From Hordeum vulgare subsp. vulgare (lineage: Eukaryota; Streptophyta; Magnoliopsida; Poales; Poaceae), in assembly GCF_904849725.1 (NCBI RefSeq), contig NW_025422613.1:16572-80571 (forward strand): a DNA stretch of 64,000 bases, read 5' to 3'. The notes beneath the pieces are model-generated. The model was not told the origin of the DNA. It searched no databases and saw only the letters and a list, made by a program, of their open reading frames with translations. Below are positions 1-10,114 of this stretch, piece by piece (position 1 is the first letter of the stretch; every line of letters begins with the position of its first letter). Both the position numbers and the translations under genes were made by a program.

Positions 1-1464
1 CTTTCACCATTCCCGATGACGTCTCTGTCATGCCACCCCGCGAGTGTGGGACCCCCGAGGGTGATTCTTCTAAGCCCACCTTGACGGGTACATCGTTCGG
101 AATCCAACGAGGGTGATACCTCGGATTCCCCCGATGTTACAACCACACAGTTACTCGACCATGTAACTGGGATCTTCGGTGATTAGTTGTAAGACGGGTG
201 GATTCCCGTGAGATTGTGTTGCTGGCCTATTTAAAATGCTAATGGATTTGGGTATTTGATCTGGGTTGGTCGGAGACCTTTTCGCACTAACCGGCTACGC
301 GGGAAGAATTATGGGTACTCGGCGTCGCGGTATCAGCCGAAGCTTTTCAGATGTCAGCAATGTAGCGGCGCGCGCCCGAGTGGTCCCGAGATGCATCGCG
401 CTTGTGATTAAGGGGTGCTAGGACTGACGTCGGCCGCCCATGCCACGTGCAGGAGCGTGAAGGGGAACTGGGCCTACGAACCCTTTGTGCTTAGGATTTA
501 GACCGGCGGGCTGGCCTCTCTGATTAGTCTTAGGTGGGGCTGAGACGTGTCGATATTCCGAGGCCGGGCAGGACCCAGAAAAGTATGTCCGGCCAGAGTG
601 TTATCGAGCGTGACGGGGCATGTGGTGCACCCCTGCAGGGATGAAAATTAACTATTCGGATAGCCATGTCCACGGTTACAGGACGACTTGGAGTTGTGCC
701 CCGATCTTTTACAACTACAATTGTTACTTAACTGGATTTAGTTTGCCTCGGGATTGCTTCCTCGGAGGGAGTCGAGGGAGGATCCTTAGGCGTGACCTCA
801 CTTTAATATTGCTGCAACAATATGACTATTAATGTGTTACCCCTGTTCTACTCTCGTCTATTGCTGCAAGACCCTGAAGATGCTAGTCTTCGATAGGACT
901 AGGCCTTCTCTCTCTATTCTCGCATTGCTGCAGTCAGTCCACATCTAAACCCCCTTCTTTGATACTGATGCATAATTAGAATATTCCTGATGTAAGACTT
1001 GCGAGTACTTTGGAAGAGTACTCACCGCTGCTTTGCTCCCCCCTTGTTCCCTTGATCCGTTTGCTGCGACCAGATGATGAAGCCCAGGAGATGGAGGTCC
1101 CCGCCGCCGACGACTGCTACCCCGACGGTGCCTACTACTACGTGGAGGCCGCTGATGATCAGGAGTAGTTAGGAGGTTCCATGGCAGGAGGCCTCGCCTC
1201 GTTCGATCGTTGTATCTTTTGTGCTAGCCTTCTCTAAGGCACCCCATGTTTTATGTCTGTACTCAGATAATTGTTGCTTCCGCTGACTCGTGTGTTTATC
1301 GAGCTTTCATATTCTAGCCCTCGAGGCCCCTGGCTTGTAATATGAAGCTGATGTTATTTTATTTGTGTCTAGAGTTGTGTTGTGATATCTCCCCGTGAGT
1401 CCTTGGGTTTGATCGTACGCAGTTGCGTGTATGATTAGCGTATGATTAAGCCGAGGGCGTAACA
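1..1464 (+). repeat. 5' LTR of gypsy copy 1 (3' portion only)
   Basis: The last 1464 bp of an LTR of about 4.1 kb. Position 1 corresponds to 9990 in the 3' copy. The LTR ends with GGGCGTAACA at 1464, directly before the primer-binding site. It holds a block at about 626-692 (CCCCTGCAGGG, then TATTCGGATAGCC and a GACTTGGA end) that recurs in the LTR of copy 2 and, more weakly, in the otherwise different LTR of copy 3. It also holds the short acidic frame at 1073-1168. LTR functions (promoter, poly(A) signal) are expected, but I could not place a clear TATA box here. Confidence 0.9.
1073..1168 (+). other. Short acidic reading frame in the LTR (31 codons), after an acceptor-like CAG
   Basis: Directly after GCTGCGACCAG there is an open stretch of 31 codons, strongly acidic (Asp/Glu-rich), with a Gly-Ala-Tyr-Tyr-Tyr-Val-Glu stretch near its end and a terminal Asp-Asp-Gln-Glu before TAG. 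The same frame lies at 13918 in copy 2, with two amino-acid and two silent changes. A shorter relative (Gly-Gly-Phe-Phe-Val-Asp, then Asp-Asp-Asp-Glu-stop) lies at 21696 in the LTR of copy 3. In each case a pyrimidine-rich stretch and an AG precede it, so it could be a spliced micro-exon. That reading is inference; no function is known to me. Confidence 0.35.
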
Positions 1465-1467
1465 AGT

Positions 1468-1480
1468 TGGTATCAGAGCC
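1468..1480 (+). other. Primer-binding site, initiator tRNA-Met type
   Basis: TGGTATCAGAGCC lies three bases after the LTR end. It is complementary to the 3' end of plant initiator tRNA-Met, the usual minus-strand primer of these elements. It fixes the 5' LTR boundary at 1464. A weak donor-like AG/GTAG follows at about 1492. Confidence 0.93.
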
Positions 1481-1771
1481 AACTGCGTGTAGGTAGCCCC
1501 CTTTCCAACTCCTTGGCCGAAGTTGAGTCTAGTGTTTGAAAAACTTTACTAACACTGATGTTGTGGCTTACGGGCCCACATCTCAATCGGGTGGTATTAG
1601 TATCTTTTACTCCTTTCCTATACTCTGGGCTCTACTTTCTCTTCTCTTTCGGGTCAAAGATTTTACTAACTCTAACATTAGGTTCTCGAATCACATCGAT
1701 CCGGAGCGCTGGACTATCTACTCTTTTTCTCCTGAATATGTATTACACACACTGTCATTGACATCCGTCAA

Positions 1772-1783
1772 TCTTATTTTCAG
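1772..1783 (+). promoter_or_regulatory. Splice-acceptor-like site before the accessory ORF
   Basis: A pyrimidine-rich stretch ending in TTATTTTCAG stops exactly one base before the ATG at 1784. The match to a plant 3' splice site is good by eye. A second acceptor-like sequence (ATTTAACAG, CAG at 2849-2851) precedes the gag ATG at 2853. Together they suggest that accessory and gag frames could be reached by alternative splicing from a donor in the leader. Not tested. Confidence 0.4.
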
Positions 1784-2572
1784 ATGCGTCCCGCAAGACA
1801 GCACGTGCGCCTGACACAGGCCACTGAGACGACTGGGTTCCCGGCCATTTTGGTCGATCTCCTGACCAGGCTGGGATATCGCTGGTACCCCGAGTACACT
1901 GTGTTCGAGGATTTCCGCGAGTACAACCAGTACCAGTACCAGGCTGAGGTTCGCATCTTGGACCAGAGGGGCGGCGAGACCCTCGAGCGCCACGTGTTCT
2001 GTGGTATTGGAGTGTCGGTCGAGATGGCCGTCCATGATGCGGCCTACATCGCCATCACCCGTCTCCGTGGAGCGTACCCTCACCTGGAGGAGAGCCCTTT
2101 CAGATACATCCCGCATGCTCCTGCTGGGGATGAGACTGGGTCTGATCTCACTGCCTGCGCTTCTAACGTTCGGGAGCGCAGCGACCGTTCCTACGTCGCT
2201 GTCTGCGCCCCCTACGTGACGCGTCGCTACGACGCGCGGATTCTGGTGCAGTACACTGAGGGAATGGATCGTGCTTTCCGAGCTCTGACTGTGGAGCTGT
2301 ATGCTACGCGCGCTCGTCTTTACGACGCATTGACAGAGCTGCAGCCATCACACTGTCCGAGGGTTCCACCTATGCGCATCCGCGAGCCGAGCAGGACAGA
2401 GCTACCATCAGCTCTCGAGTGGACTGATGTTGGGGGTAGAACCCCTGCACTTGGACCTCAGCTGCTTGATTGGATGCGGTACCCTCACCAGAGTCACAAC
2501 GGGACACAGGGTCCTGTCCCTACCTTCTATCACCGCCAGCTACCAGGATTCTATCGTCCTCTCCGACGTTGA
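1784..2572 (+). CDS. Accessory ORF upstream of gag, dsRNA-binding-domain-like layout
   Basis: An intact 262-codon frame from ATG 1784 to TGA 2570, between PBS and gag, in an element whose gag-pol is broken. It is neither gag nor a pol domain. Residues about 20-100 have the order seen in dsRNA-binding domains: a first helix (AILVDLLTRLGY), a Pro-Glu-Tyr strand, a longer strand (QYQAEVRIL, 51-59), a third strand, then G-I-G-V-S and an Ala-rich helix with HDAAYIAITRL (84-94). The Lys-Lys pair that normally starts the last helix and contacts RNA is absent (Val-Glu instead), so RNA binding is doubtful. A second helical region (about 160-190, TVELYATRARLYDALTEL) is followed by a Pro-rich tail. I recall similar uncharacterised proteins in grass genomes. 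The fold assignment is by eye. Confidence 0.6.
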   Translation: MRPARQHVRLTQATETTGFPAILVDLLTRLGYRWYPEYTVFEDFREYNQYQYQAEVRILDQRGGETLERHVFCGIGVSVEMAVHDAAYIAITRLRGAYPHLEESPFRYIPHAPAGDETGSDLTACASNVRERSDRSYVAVCAPYVTRRYDARILVQYTEGMDRAFRALTVELYATRARLYDALTELQPSHCPRVPPMRIREPSRTELPSALEWTDVGGRTPALGPQLLDWMRYPHQSHNGTQGPVPTFYHRQLPGFYRPLRR

Positions 2573-2852
2573 TGTAGCCTTATCGCTACATCTCGTTGTG
2601 GTACTCTTCCACCGCGTGCCTGCGAGCCGCCTAGTGAGTCCAGGGTATCGTCAAATGCGTCCGGGCTATCGCCAAATTTCGAGTTTTTAATCGTTAGTCT
2701 GTAATCGAACTTATGTATGGGTCTGTATGTCGAACTCAACTACTATGGAGTATCTAGCGCATTTCCCTTCATTATGCTTGATTACTTTATGAATGCGTGC
2801 GATGCCTTTCAATTACTTTAAGCTAAACTACCCCTACTAAATATTTAACAGG

Positions 2853-4439
2853 ATGGTTAGACCAGTTGGCCGCCCGCGTGGCCCTGCCAACGATGCACCA
2901 CCCCCGCCTCCTGAGTATATGGCGGGGATGATCCGACAGTTTGAGCTGAACCGCTAGTTTATGCAAGGGCTCATGGATCAGTTTCAAAGGCCGAACATGA
3001 ACCAACCACAAGGCGTGACACTTCAAGACTTCTGTCGTCTCAACCCTGCGATCTACCGCAGCTCAACTCAGCCTCTAGATGCTAATGACTGGCTCCGTGA
3101 CATTTCTTACGAGCTAGAGTCTGCCAATGTGCCCCTGGCGAGCTATGTCAACTTTGCCGCCTACTTTCTGAAGGGTCCCGCTGCTCAATGGTGGGACAGC
3201 CATAGGCGCTCTCAGCCCGATGGAACTATCATCACTTGGGCAGAGTTCAAGGCTGCTTTCCGTGCTCGATACATTCCCCAGGGAATCATGGACCGGAAGA
3301 AGCGTGAGTTCCGCAACTTGGTCCAGGGCAACAAGACTGTGGATGCTTATCAGTGGGAATTTCTGGAATTATCTCGCTATGCTGAAGAAGACATTGCGAC
3401 TGATGCACGCAGGCAGGAGAAGTTCCGTGAAGGCCTCCACCCTGATATCAAGCTGACACTCCTCGTTCAGGACTATGCTGATTTCGCCACCCTCGTGAAC
3501 AAGGCTATTCAGGTTGAGACTGGTCTGCAGGAATACAAGGATAGCAGCAAGTGCAACCGTGACATGGGCTCATCTTCGGGCTCATCTGCACAGAAGCGGA
3601 AGATCTGGATCCCCAACAACATGTACCATGCACCTGCTCCTACTCCGAGGCCGTCCTATGCTGCACCTCGCCTGCCTCCTCCACCACCTAGGCAGCCGAG
3701 GCTTCCAGCTCCACCACCTCGAGTTCCTCCTTCCCGTCCTGAGGACGGGCTGTGCTTCAAGTGTGGCCGTCCAGGTCACCGTGCTAGAGACTGCAGGCAG
3801 AATCCAAATCAGCTCGCACTTCCCGCAACTGGCCGTGGCAACAACCAGAACCGCAACTTCAACGCTAAGCCTGCTTATGTTCGTGGTCAGGCCAACAACA
3901 TTGATATGGGTCAAGCTCAAGACCAGCCTACTACCGTGATGGGTACACTTCTCGTTAACTCAGTACCTGCTTCTGTATTATTTGATACAGGAGCATCGCA
4001 TTCCTTTATGTCGAAATTTTTTGCATACATGCATGACATTAGGAGCGAAGAGATGAACATCCCGATAGTGGTAAACACCCCTAGGGGCGAATGCCGAACC
4101 TCTGTGGTTTGCCCCCATGTTCCAGTTGAAATTGAAGGATTAGAATTCCTTGCCAATCCCATCCTACTAAAGTCATCCAACATTGATCTCATATTGGGGA
4201 TGGACTGGTTGAAAGCTCATACGGCATCGATCGTCTGTGCCACCAAGACCGTCCACCTCTTACACCCTTCAGATGAACTAGTAAGCTACCATGCTCATCT
4301 CGTCCGTAATGCTGAGGCACGGCTGTATGCTTTGAATGCATTAAATGCGTCGCCTCTTGAAGGGATTGAAAACATTCCAGTGGTCCGAGAATTCCAAGAT
4401 GTCTTTCCAGAAGAACTTCCGGGGATTCCCCCTGCTTGA
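2853..4439 (+). pseudogene. gag: gag and aspartic protease of gypsy copy 1 (two nonsense mutations)
   Basis: The frame starts at ATG 2853, 280 bp after the accessory ORF, and runs to a stop at 4437; an in-frame TAG at 2955 (probably once CAG) cuts it after 34 codons. Reading on from ATG 2961: the capsid-type retrotransposon gag domain (Trp-Trp-Asp-Ser region near 3190), a Pro-rich linker (about 3620-3740), and a CX2CX4HX4C zinc knuckle whose first Cys codon is at 3753 (CFKCGRPGHRARDC). The protease follows, with the catalytic motif DTGAS at 3984 and an Ile-Leu-Gly-Met-Asp-Trp strand near 4194. The stop at 4437 falls between protease and RT where related copies have a sense codon; the likely ancestor is CGA. 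Packaging and Gag processing are the normal roles; this copy cannot supply them intact. Confidence 0.9.
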
Positions 4440-5277
4440 GCTATCGAGTTTGTCATTGACTTGGTACCCGGTACCACTCCTATTGCCAAGCGTCCTTATA
4501 AAATGCCACCACATGAACTCCTTGAACTTAAGCAAGAAATTGACAACTCGCTCCGTCTGGGTTTCATCCGTCCGAGTTCCTCTGCTTGGGGAGCACCTTC
4601 TCTCTTTGTTAAGAAGAAGGATGGGACAAATCGATTGGTTCAAGACTACCGTCCTATCAACCAGGCCACTATTCAGAACAAATACCCTCTCCCGCAGATA
4701 AATGATTTGTATGATCAACTTGCTGGTTCCACCGTTTTCTCTAAGCTCGACTTGAGATTGGGATACCACCAGATCCGTGTTCGCAAGGAGGATATTCCAA
4801 AGACCGCCTTTGATACTCGATATGGATCATATGAGTACACCGTCATGTCCTTCGGCTTAACCAATGCACCGGCAACCTTCTCTCGACTGATGAATTATAT
4901 ATTCATGGACTACCTCGACAAATTTGTCGTGGTATATTTGGATGATATTCTGGTGTTTTCGAAGAACAAAGAAGAGCATGCTGAACATCTTCGTCTTGTA
5001 CTGGATAAGCTTTGGGAGCATAAACTCTATGTGAAGTACTCCAAATGTGAGTTCTGGCTAGACGAAGTGACTTACCTTGGTCATGTGATTTCCATGGATG
5101 GTATTGCGGTCAACCCCGAATGAATTCAAGCTATTCTTGACTGGACTCCCCCGAAGAATGTCAAGCAAGTCAGAAGTTTTCTCGGACTCGCCAGCTATTG
5201 CCGTCGATTCGTCGAGAACTTCTCCAAGATTGCGAAGCCCTTAACCAACCTGCTTCACAAAGGTGTTAAGTATGAAT
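4440..5277 (+). pseudogene. pol: Reverse transcriptase domain of gypsy copy 1
   Basis: Continues in the gag-PR frame. The RT palm is recognisable: a KKKDG stretch near 4614, the [12 protein letters not shown] region near 4750, [10 protein letters not shown] near 4855 and the catalytic YLDD at 4935-4946. The thumb and connection follow (LGHVIS near 5080, [12 protein letters not shown] near 5170). A TGA at 5121 interrupts the frame. One base is missing near 5278, where related elements read Tyr-Glu-Trp-Thr and here a TGG has become TG, moving the rest of pol into another frame. The domain would copy the element RNA into DNA. No active protein can come from this copy without readthrough and a frameshift. 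Confidence 0.9.
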
Positions 5278-6619
5278 GACTGATAATTGTCAGGAAAGTT
5301 TCCAGGCGCTCAAGGACAAACTGACGTCCGCTCCAGTACTTGCTCCTCCAGATACGAAAAGGGATTTCGTCATATACTGTGATGCTTCTCGTCAAGGAAT
5401 AGGTTGTGTCCTAATGCAAGATCGCAAGGTGATCGCTTATGCTTCACCTCAACTGCGTGCTCATGAAGAGAACTACCCAGTTCATGATCTCGAGCTTGCC
5501 GCAGTCATTCATGCATTGAAGGAATGGCGACAATACCTTGTCGGTAATCGCTGTGAAATCTACACCGACCATCAAAGTCTGAAGTACTTGTTCACTCAAC
5601 CGGAGCTGAACCTGCGTCAACAAAGATGGATGGAGCGTATAGCAGATTTTGACTGTAGTATATCATATACCCCTGGCAAGGCTAATGTAATGGCTGATGC
5701 CTTAGGTCACAAGTCATACTGCAACCACCTCCAGGTTCATCAGGTTCACGATCGTCTGCAAGAGGAATTCCGTAAGCTGAACCTCCACATTGTTCCTCAG
5801 GGTTACCTTGTCCCCCCTCCTGAAGATTATCAAAAGATGAACCTTCGTGTTGTTAATCAGGGTTCCCTCAGTAACCTAGTGGTTGAACCAGATCTTGTGA
5901 GCTCCATAAAGAATCTGCAAGACTTTGACGATGATGTCGACAGGATTAAGAGCTATATTGCGAAGGGTAAACCCTCCTTTTTCACTGTTGATGAAGGTGG
6001 CGCCTTGTATTTCAAGGGTCGCCTATTCGTCCCAAATAAGAAGGAAAATCTCAGGATGACTGGGAAGGTGATGGAAGAAGCTCATGACACACCATTGTCT
6101 ATTCACCCGGGTAGTACCAAGATGTACCAAGACATCCGGCAAAGATTCTGGTGGCCCGATATGAAACAAGACATTGCACGCTATGTGGCAGAATGTGATA
6201 TATGCCGGCGTATCAAAGCAGAACACCAAAAGCCTGCTAGAACTCTGCAACCTATCTCTATTCCCGAGTGGAAATGGGACCACGTTGAAATGGATTTCGT
6301 CACTGGTTTTCCCAGGTCTCAGAAAGGTAATGATGCTATTCTTGTCGTCATTGACCGACTGTCCAAAGTTGCACATTTCCTGGCCGTCAAGGAAACGATT
6401 AATGCTAGTCAGCTGGCAGATCTTTATATGTCAAGAGTTGTTTCACTTCACGGTATTCTGTTGGTAATCAGTTTGGACCGTGGCAGCTTGTTCACTTCAA
6501 AATTCTGGGAAAGTTTTCAGAAGGCTATGGGGACTGATCTATCCTTCAGCACTGCATATCACCCTCAATCCCAGCGACAAGTTGAACGAGTCAACCAAAT
6601 TCTCGAGGACATGCTTTGA
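5278..6619 (+). pseudogene. pol: RNase H and integrase core of gypsy copy 1
   Basis: Read in the shifted frame. RNase H shows the first catalytic region (VIYCDAS near 5371) and [10 protein letters not shown] near 5566. Integrase follows with the HHCC zinc region (HPGSTKMYQ near 6106, CDICRR near 6196) and the DDE core: Asp in EMDFVTGFP (near 6290), Asp in LDRGSLFTS (near 6473) and Glu in QVERVNQ (near 6580). A Leu stands where most copies have Ser before the second Asp. The frame stops at TGA 6617; the aligned codon of copy 3 is CGA, so this is a direct example of a C-to-T change. The product would degrade template RNA and insert the DNA copy. Confidence 0.9.
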
Positions 6620-7339
6620 GCTTGTGTCATTTCTTTCGGTTAGAAATGGGAGGAATCTCTCCCGTATGCCGAGTTCTCTTACAATAATAGCTATCAAGAT
6701 AGTCTGAAGATGGCCCCTTTCGAAGTATTGTATGGGCGAAGGTGTCGAACTCCTCTGAATTGGTCAGAAACTGGGGAACGATCACTCTTCGGTCCGGATA
6801 TTATTCAACATGCTGAAGATCAAGTCCGCATTATTCATGAGAATCTGAAGGCTGCTCAGTCTCGTCAGAAGAGTCAGTATGACCGTCACCATCAGGATAT
6901 GGTCTATCAACCTGGCGAAAAGGCTTATCTTCGTGTCACACCAATGAGAGGTGCACACCGTTTCGGAATCAAGGGCAAGTTAGCTCCTCGTTATATTGGT
7001 CCTTTCACTATTCTCGAAAGGCGTGGAAGAGTGGCTTATCAATTGGAACTATCGGCGAACCTTTCTCAGGTTCACGATGTCTTCCATGTTTCTCAGCTCC
7101 GTCGCTGCTTCAAGGACCCTATTCGAGCAATGGATCACGATATGCTTGAACTACAACAAGACCTCTCTTATAAAGAGCATCCGGTCCGCATTCTCGATCA
7201 AGCTGAATGTAAGACTCGTCGCAAGGTCACCAAGTTCCTTAAGGTGCACTGGTCAAATCACTCTGAAGATGAAGCCACTTGGGAACGCGAGGATCATCTT
7301 CGTGATGAATACCTCGGACTCTTTCCCTCTACCTCTTAA
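6620..7339 (+). pseudogene. pol: Integrase C-terminus and chromodomain of gypsy copy 1
   Basis: Same frame as the preceding block after TGA 6617; a further TAG lies at 6641. From ATG 6710 it is open for 209 codons to TAA at 7337. It contains the conserved [17 protein letters not shown] segment, the GPF/Y-type module (PRYIGPFTILERRG near 6990), and a C-terminal chromodomain (about residues 160-205: HPVRILD, then FLKVHWSNH and ATWERED). Chromodomains of this kind direct integration towards particular chromatin. It ends 36 bp before the 3' LTR. Confidence 0.9.
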
Positions 7340-7362
7340 TTCTCGGGACGAGAATTCTTGTT

Positions 7363-7375
7363 AGTAGGGAAGAAT
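7363..7375 (+). other. Polypurine tract of gypsy copy 1
   Basis: AGTAGGGAAGAAT, purine-rich, directly abuts the LTR start TGTGACATCC at 7376. This is the expected plus-strand primer site. Confidence 0.8.
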
Positions 7376-10114
7376 TGTGACATCCTCGACTTTTGCAACA
7401 GTAATTATTGTAATTAAGCTACAGTGATCAACCGCTAATGATGCCATGTCATCGAATTCCCATCTCAGACCCGCGTTGATTCGAGTGTGTCCGGATCCAA
7501 AATTTGAAAGCAAGGGAAAAATACTTTATAAGTTCATTACAAATATTAAGAAGGATATATATAAAAAGGAAAGTATTAAAAATAATAATGATAAAATAAA
7601 GTATAATAAAAGAAAGTGTTAAAAAAAATCAAATAGTAAAATAAATAATAAAAGAAAGAAAAGAAATTAGAAAGAAAAAAATAGTAATAAAAAAAAAGAA
7701 AGAAAGAAGCAACCCCCCACCCCCTGGCCGAGCTTGGCCAAAAGGCCCAGCTGGCCAGCCCACCCGCGCCCCCTGATCCAAACCCTAGCCCCCCCTGGCG
7801 AGCAGCCCCTCCCCTCGCTACTCCCTCCCCCCCCCCCCCCCCCCCCGTGCGCCGCCAGCGCCCCCCCACGCTCCCCTCGGCCCCACCCCCACGAGAGGCC
7901 CCTCCCCACCTCTCGTTCACACCCCCACGAGAGGCCCCTCCCCACCTCTCGTTCACCCCCCACCAACCGGGCCCCACTCCCCCACGCTCCCTCTCGGTCC
8001 CCCCACCCCCACCGACAACCCCCCCCCACGAGAGCAACTCCCTCTCTCTCCCGTGGATCCCTCCCCTCGATCCCTCCTCTCCCTCCCCTCCCGTCGCCCC
8101 TCTCCCCGACGCCAGATCTCCCACCGAGCCCCTCTCCCATCCCGCCAGCGGCCTCTCCTCCTCCCGCCGGCAGCCCTCCCCACGGCCTCCTCCTCCCCCG
8201 GCGGACCCCCCTCATGGCCTCCTCCTCCCCCGGCGCCCCCCCCCCTCCCTGGCCGGTGCGCCACCTCCTCCCGCCGGCGAGCCTCGGCCCCCCCTCGGTC
8301 CTCCTTCCCGCGTCGAGCCCCGACCCCCGTCGGCCTTCTCCCGCTCGGTCCGGGAGGGACCAGGCAGGGAGACATCTCCGCCTCGCCGGATGTGGCCGAC
8401 TCCCCCTCGCCGGCGTGTCATCACCATCATCACCGTCCCCTCCACCACCGGAACCACGCCGTCTCCACCGTCACCTTCGTGCGAACTCCGGCTTCATCGG
8501 GCCGTCTCGTCACCGTCGGTGAGCCCCTCCTCGGGCTCCTCCCACCATGTCGATCTCCTCGCCGTCCCGGTTCCGTTCCGGCAAATGGGACCTCGATCCG
8601 TCGACGTTAGACTCCGGTAGGAGGATTTGAACTTTCGGTTCTTCTAGGTGGAGTTAGCAGAGAGAGTTCTTTGTCTGTTAACAGAGAGAGAGAGATGAGT
8701 GTTGAGAGTTTTGAGAGAAAATGAATAAAAACAAATGATGTATTAAATGCGTATGTATGTATGTATGTATGAGATGTGATGTACGTATTTGCGTATATGG
8801 ATATTTAGAGGAATACGGTATTTGCACGGTTAGGTATCTATAAATAAAAAGATTAGTAAATAGCCTTAGGTCACTTACCGGTGGGGCCAACGCACCCGCT
8901 GTCTATGACAGGGAGGCCCCACGCGGTAGTTAAACTAAAAATAAAAAATAATGTTTTTAATAAATAAATAAATAGATATATTAGTTAAATTAATTAATTA
9001 GAATAATTAGAGTATGACACGCGGGTCCCCCACTAAATTAATCTGATTAAATAATATTTAATCTTAAATAAAACTTATGCCTATGACGTTCGGGACCCGT
9101 TGGTCAGTTGACTAGTCAACTGCTGATGTCAGCCTGACATCGCGATGATGTCATATTGGAATTTTATTAAAATAGCTAAATCTGTTTTTAATTCCTAAAT
9201 AATTAATAAAACTTTGAAAATTAATATTAAATAATCCGTAAGTCAGATCAAAATAATTTCAACATGAAAGTTGATCAGCAGATCGAGACGAACCCGGATA
9301 CACGGCCCGTTCGTCTCACGCGTCCCTAGCATAGCAAACATGGAACTTTTCCATCATTTCCAGTATAACCGGTAGTAGCCCGAGACCCAGAAAATATCGT
9401 CAGATATTCTTCCGACCCGTCTATGACGGATGTTTCTGCGTTAGCTCATGTCTAGCCTGCATTTTTCCATGTCATGTTTTGTGTTGCATCGGTGCTATTA
9501 TTTACTGTTTCTTCCCCCTCTTCTTACCGTTAGACCCCGAGACTGACGCTGCTGCCGGGTACATCTACGACCCTGACGATCAGTCCTTTGCCGTAGAGCA
9601 GCAAGGCAAGCAAACTCCCCTTGATCATTCCTATATCGCCTATGTATTTCTTTCTACTGCTTGCATTAGTATTTTGCTACTGTTGTAGTTAGCTCCTATA
9701 TCTGATGCATAGCCTATTTTTGATAAACTGCTACTTTCAGTCCTGTACTTTAAATATGCTTAGTATAGGTGGAGCAGTCATCCCCTCAGACCCCGTAGTC
9801 CAGTTGCCCCGCTTGTTTTCAAATCTCGATCTCTGATCGACGAGCCAGACCCGACACAACACTTTCACCCCCTTTGTTGTACGACGCTACAGAGATACTA
9901 TCGGGTACCGAGGGTGACACCTCACTAAGTACTCCTGATGATATCTCTGTAGTATAGCTAGTCGGTCGTGGTTATCGAGGGTGATTCCTCTTTCACCATT
10001 CCCGATGACGTCTCTGTCGTGCCACCCCGCGAGTGTGGGACCCCCGAGGGTGATTCCTCTAAGCCCACCTTGACGGGTACATCGTTCGGAATCCAACGAG
10101 GGTGATACCTCGGA
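7376..10114 (+). repeat. 3' LTR of gypsy copy 1, truncated by insertion of copy 2
   Basis: Starts TGTGACATCC and runs 2739 bp; its last 126 bp overlap positions 1-126 with two differences. The remaining 1338 bp of the LTR is missing, because at 10115 the sequence switches to TGTGACGCCC, the first bases of another LTR. It contains A-rich sequence (7500-7700), a C-rich domain (7700-8620), a (GTAT)n run near 8752-8770, AT-rich sequence (8940-9300), and a conserved block at 9594-9669 (GAGCAGCAAGGCAAGCAAAC onward) that recurs in both other LTR families here. Confidence 0.9.
7700..8620 (+). other. C-rich, strand-asymmetric LTR domain with a 20-nt C run
   Basis: About 900 bp with very high C and low G on the + strand, including a run of 20 C at 7827-7846 and a direct 36 bp duplication (copies starting at 7891 and 7927, unit beginning ACGAGAGGCCCC). 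The transcript-antisense strand would be G-rich with many G-runs. Long frames here encode only Pro/Arg/Ser-rich strings on both strands and follow from composition, so I do not call genes. The same kind of domain sits in copy 2 (about 10590-11480). Confidence 0.75.

Larger units (their letters stand above)
1..10114 (+). mobile_element. Ty3/gypsy chromovirus copy 1 (Tekay/Del-like), defective
   Basis: LTR retrotransposon read left to right: partial 5' LTR, iMet-type PBS, accessory ORF, gag-PR, RT, RNase H-integrase, chromodomain, polypurine tract, 3' LTR. The order PR-RT-RNaseH-INT and the C-terminal chromodomain place it in the chromoviruses; LTRs of about 4.08 kb (reconstructed from the two partial copies: 2739 bp plus 1338 bp) fit the Tekay/Del branch. 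The window begins inside the 5' LTR. The 3' LTR is interrupted at 10114 by the first base of another LTR. The coding part is dead: in-frame stops at 2955, 4437, 5121, 6617 and 6641 and a 1-base loss near 5278. Over the 126 bp that both LTRs share I see two differences, too few to date the insertion. Family name not assigned. Confidence 0.93.

Noticed and set aside
620..832. 70-codon frame in the LTR, also at 13466-13678
   Set aside because: It overlaps a conserved DNA block, but the frame is not kept in the copy 3 LTR; no domain seen.
7576..8620. Several overlapping Pro/Arg-rich open frames on both strands in the LTR of copy 1
   Set aside because: They follow from extreme C content, occur in all frames, and encode low-complexity strings without domains.
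9479..9688. 69-codon frame in the LTR, also present at 12335-12544
   Set aside because: The two copies differ at about nine amino acids with few silent changes, so there is no sign of selection on the protein. The DNA block itself is reported as a conserved block instead.
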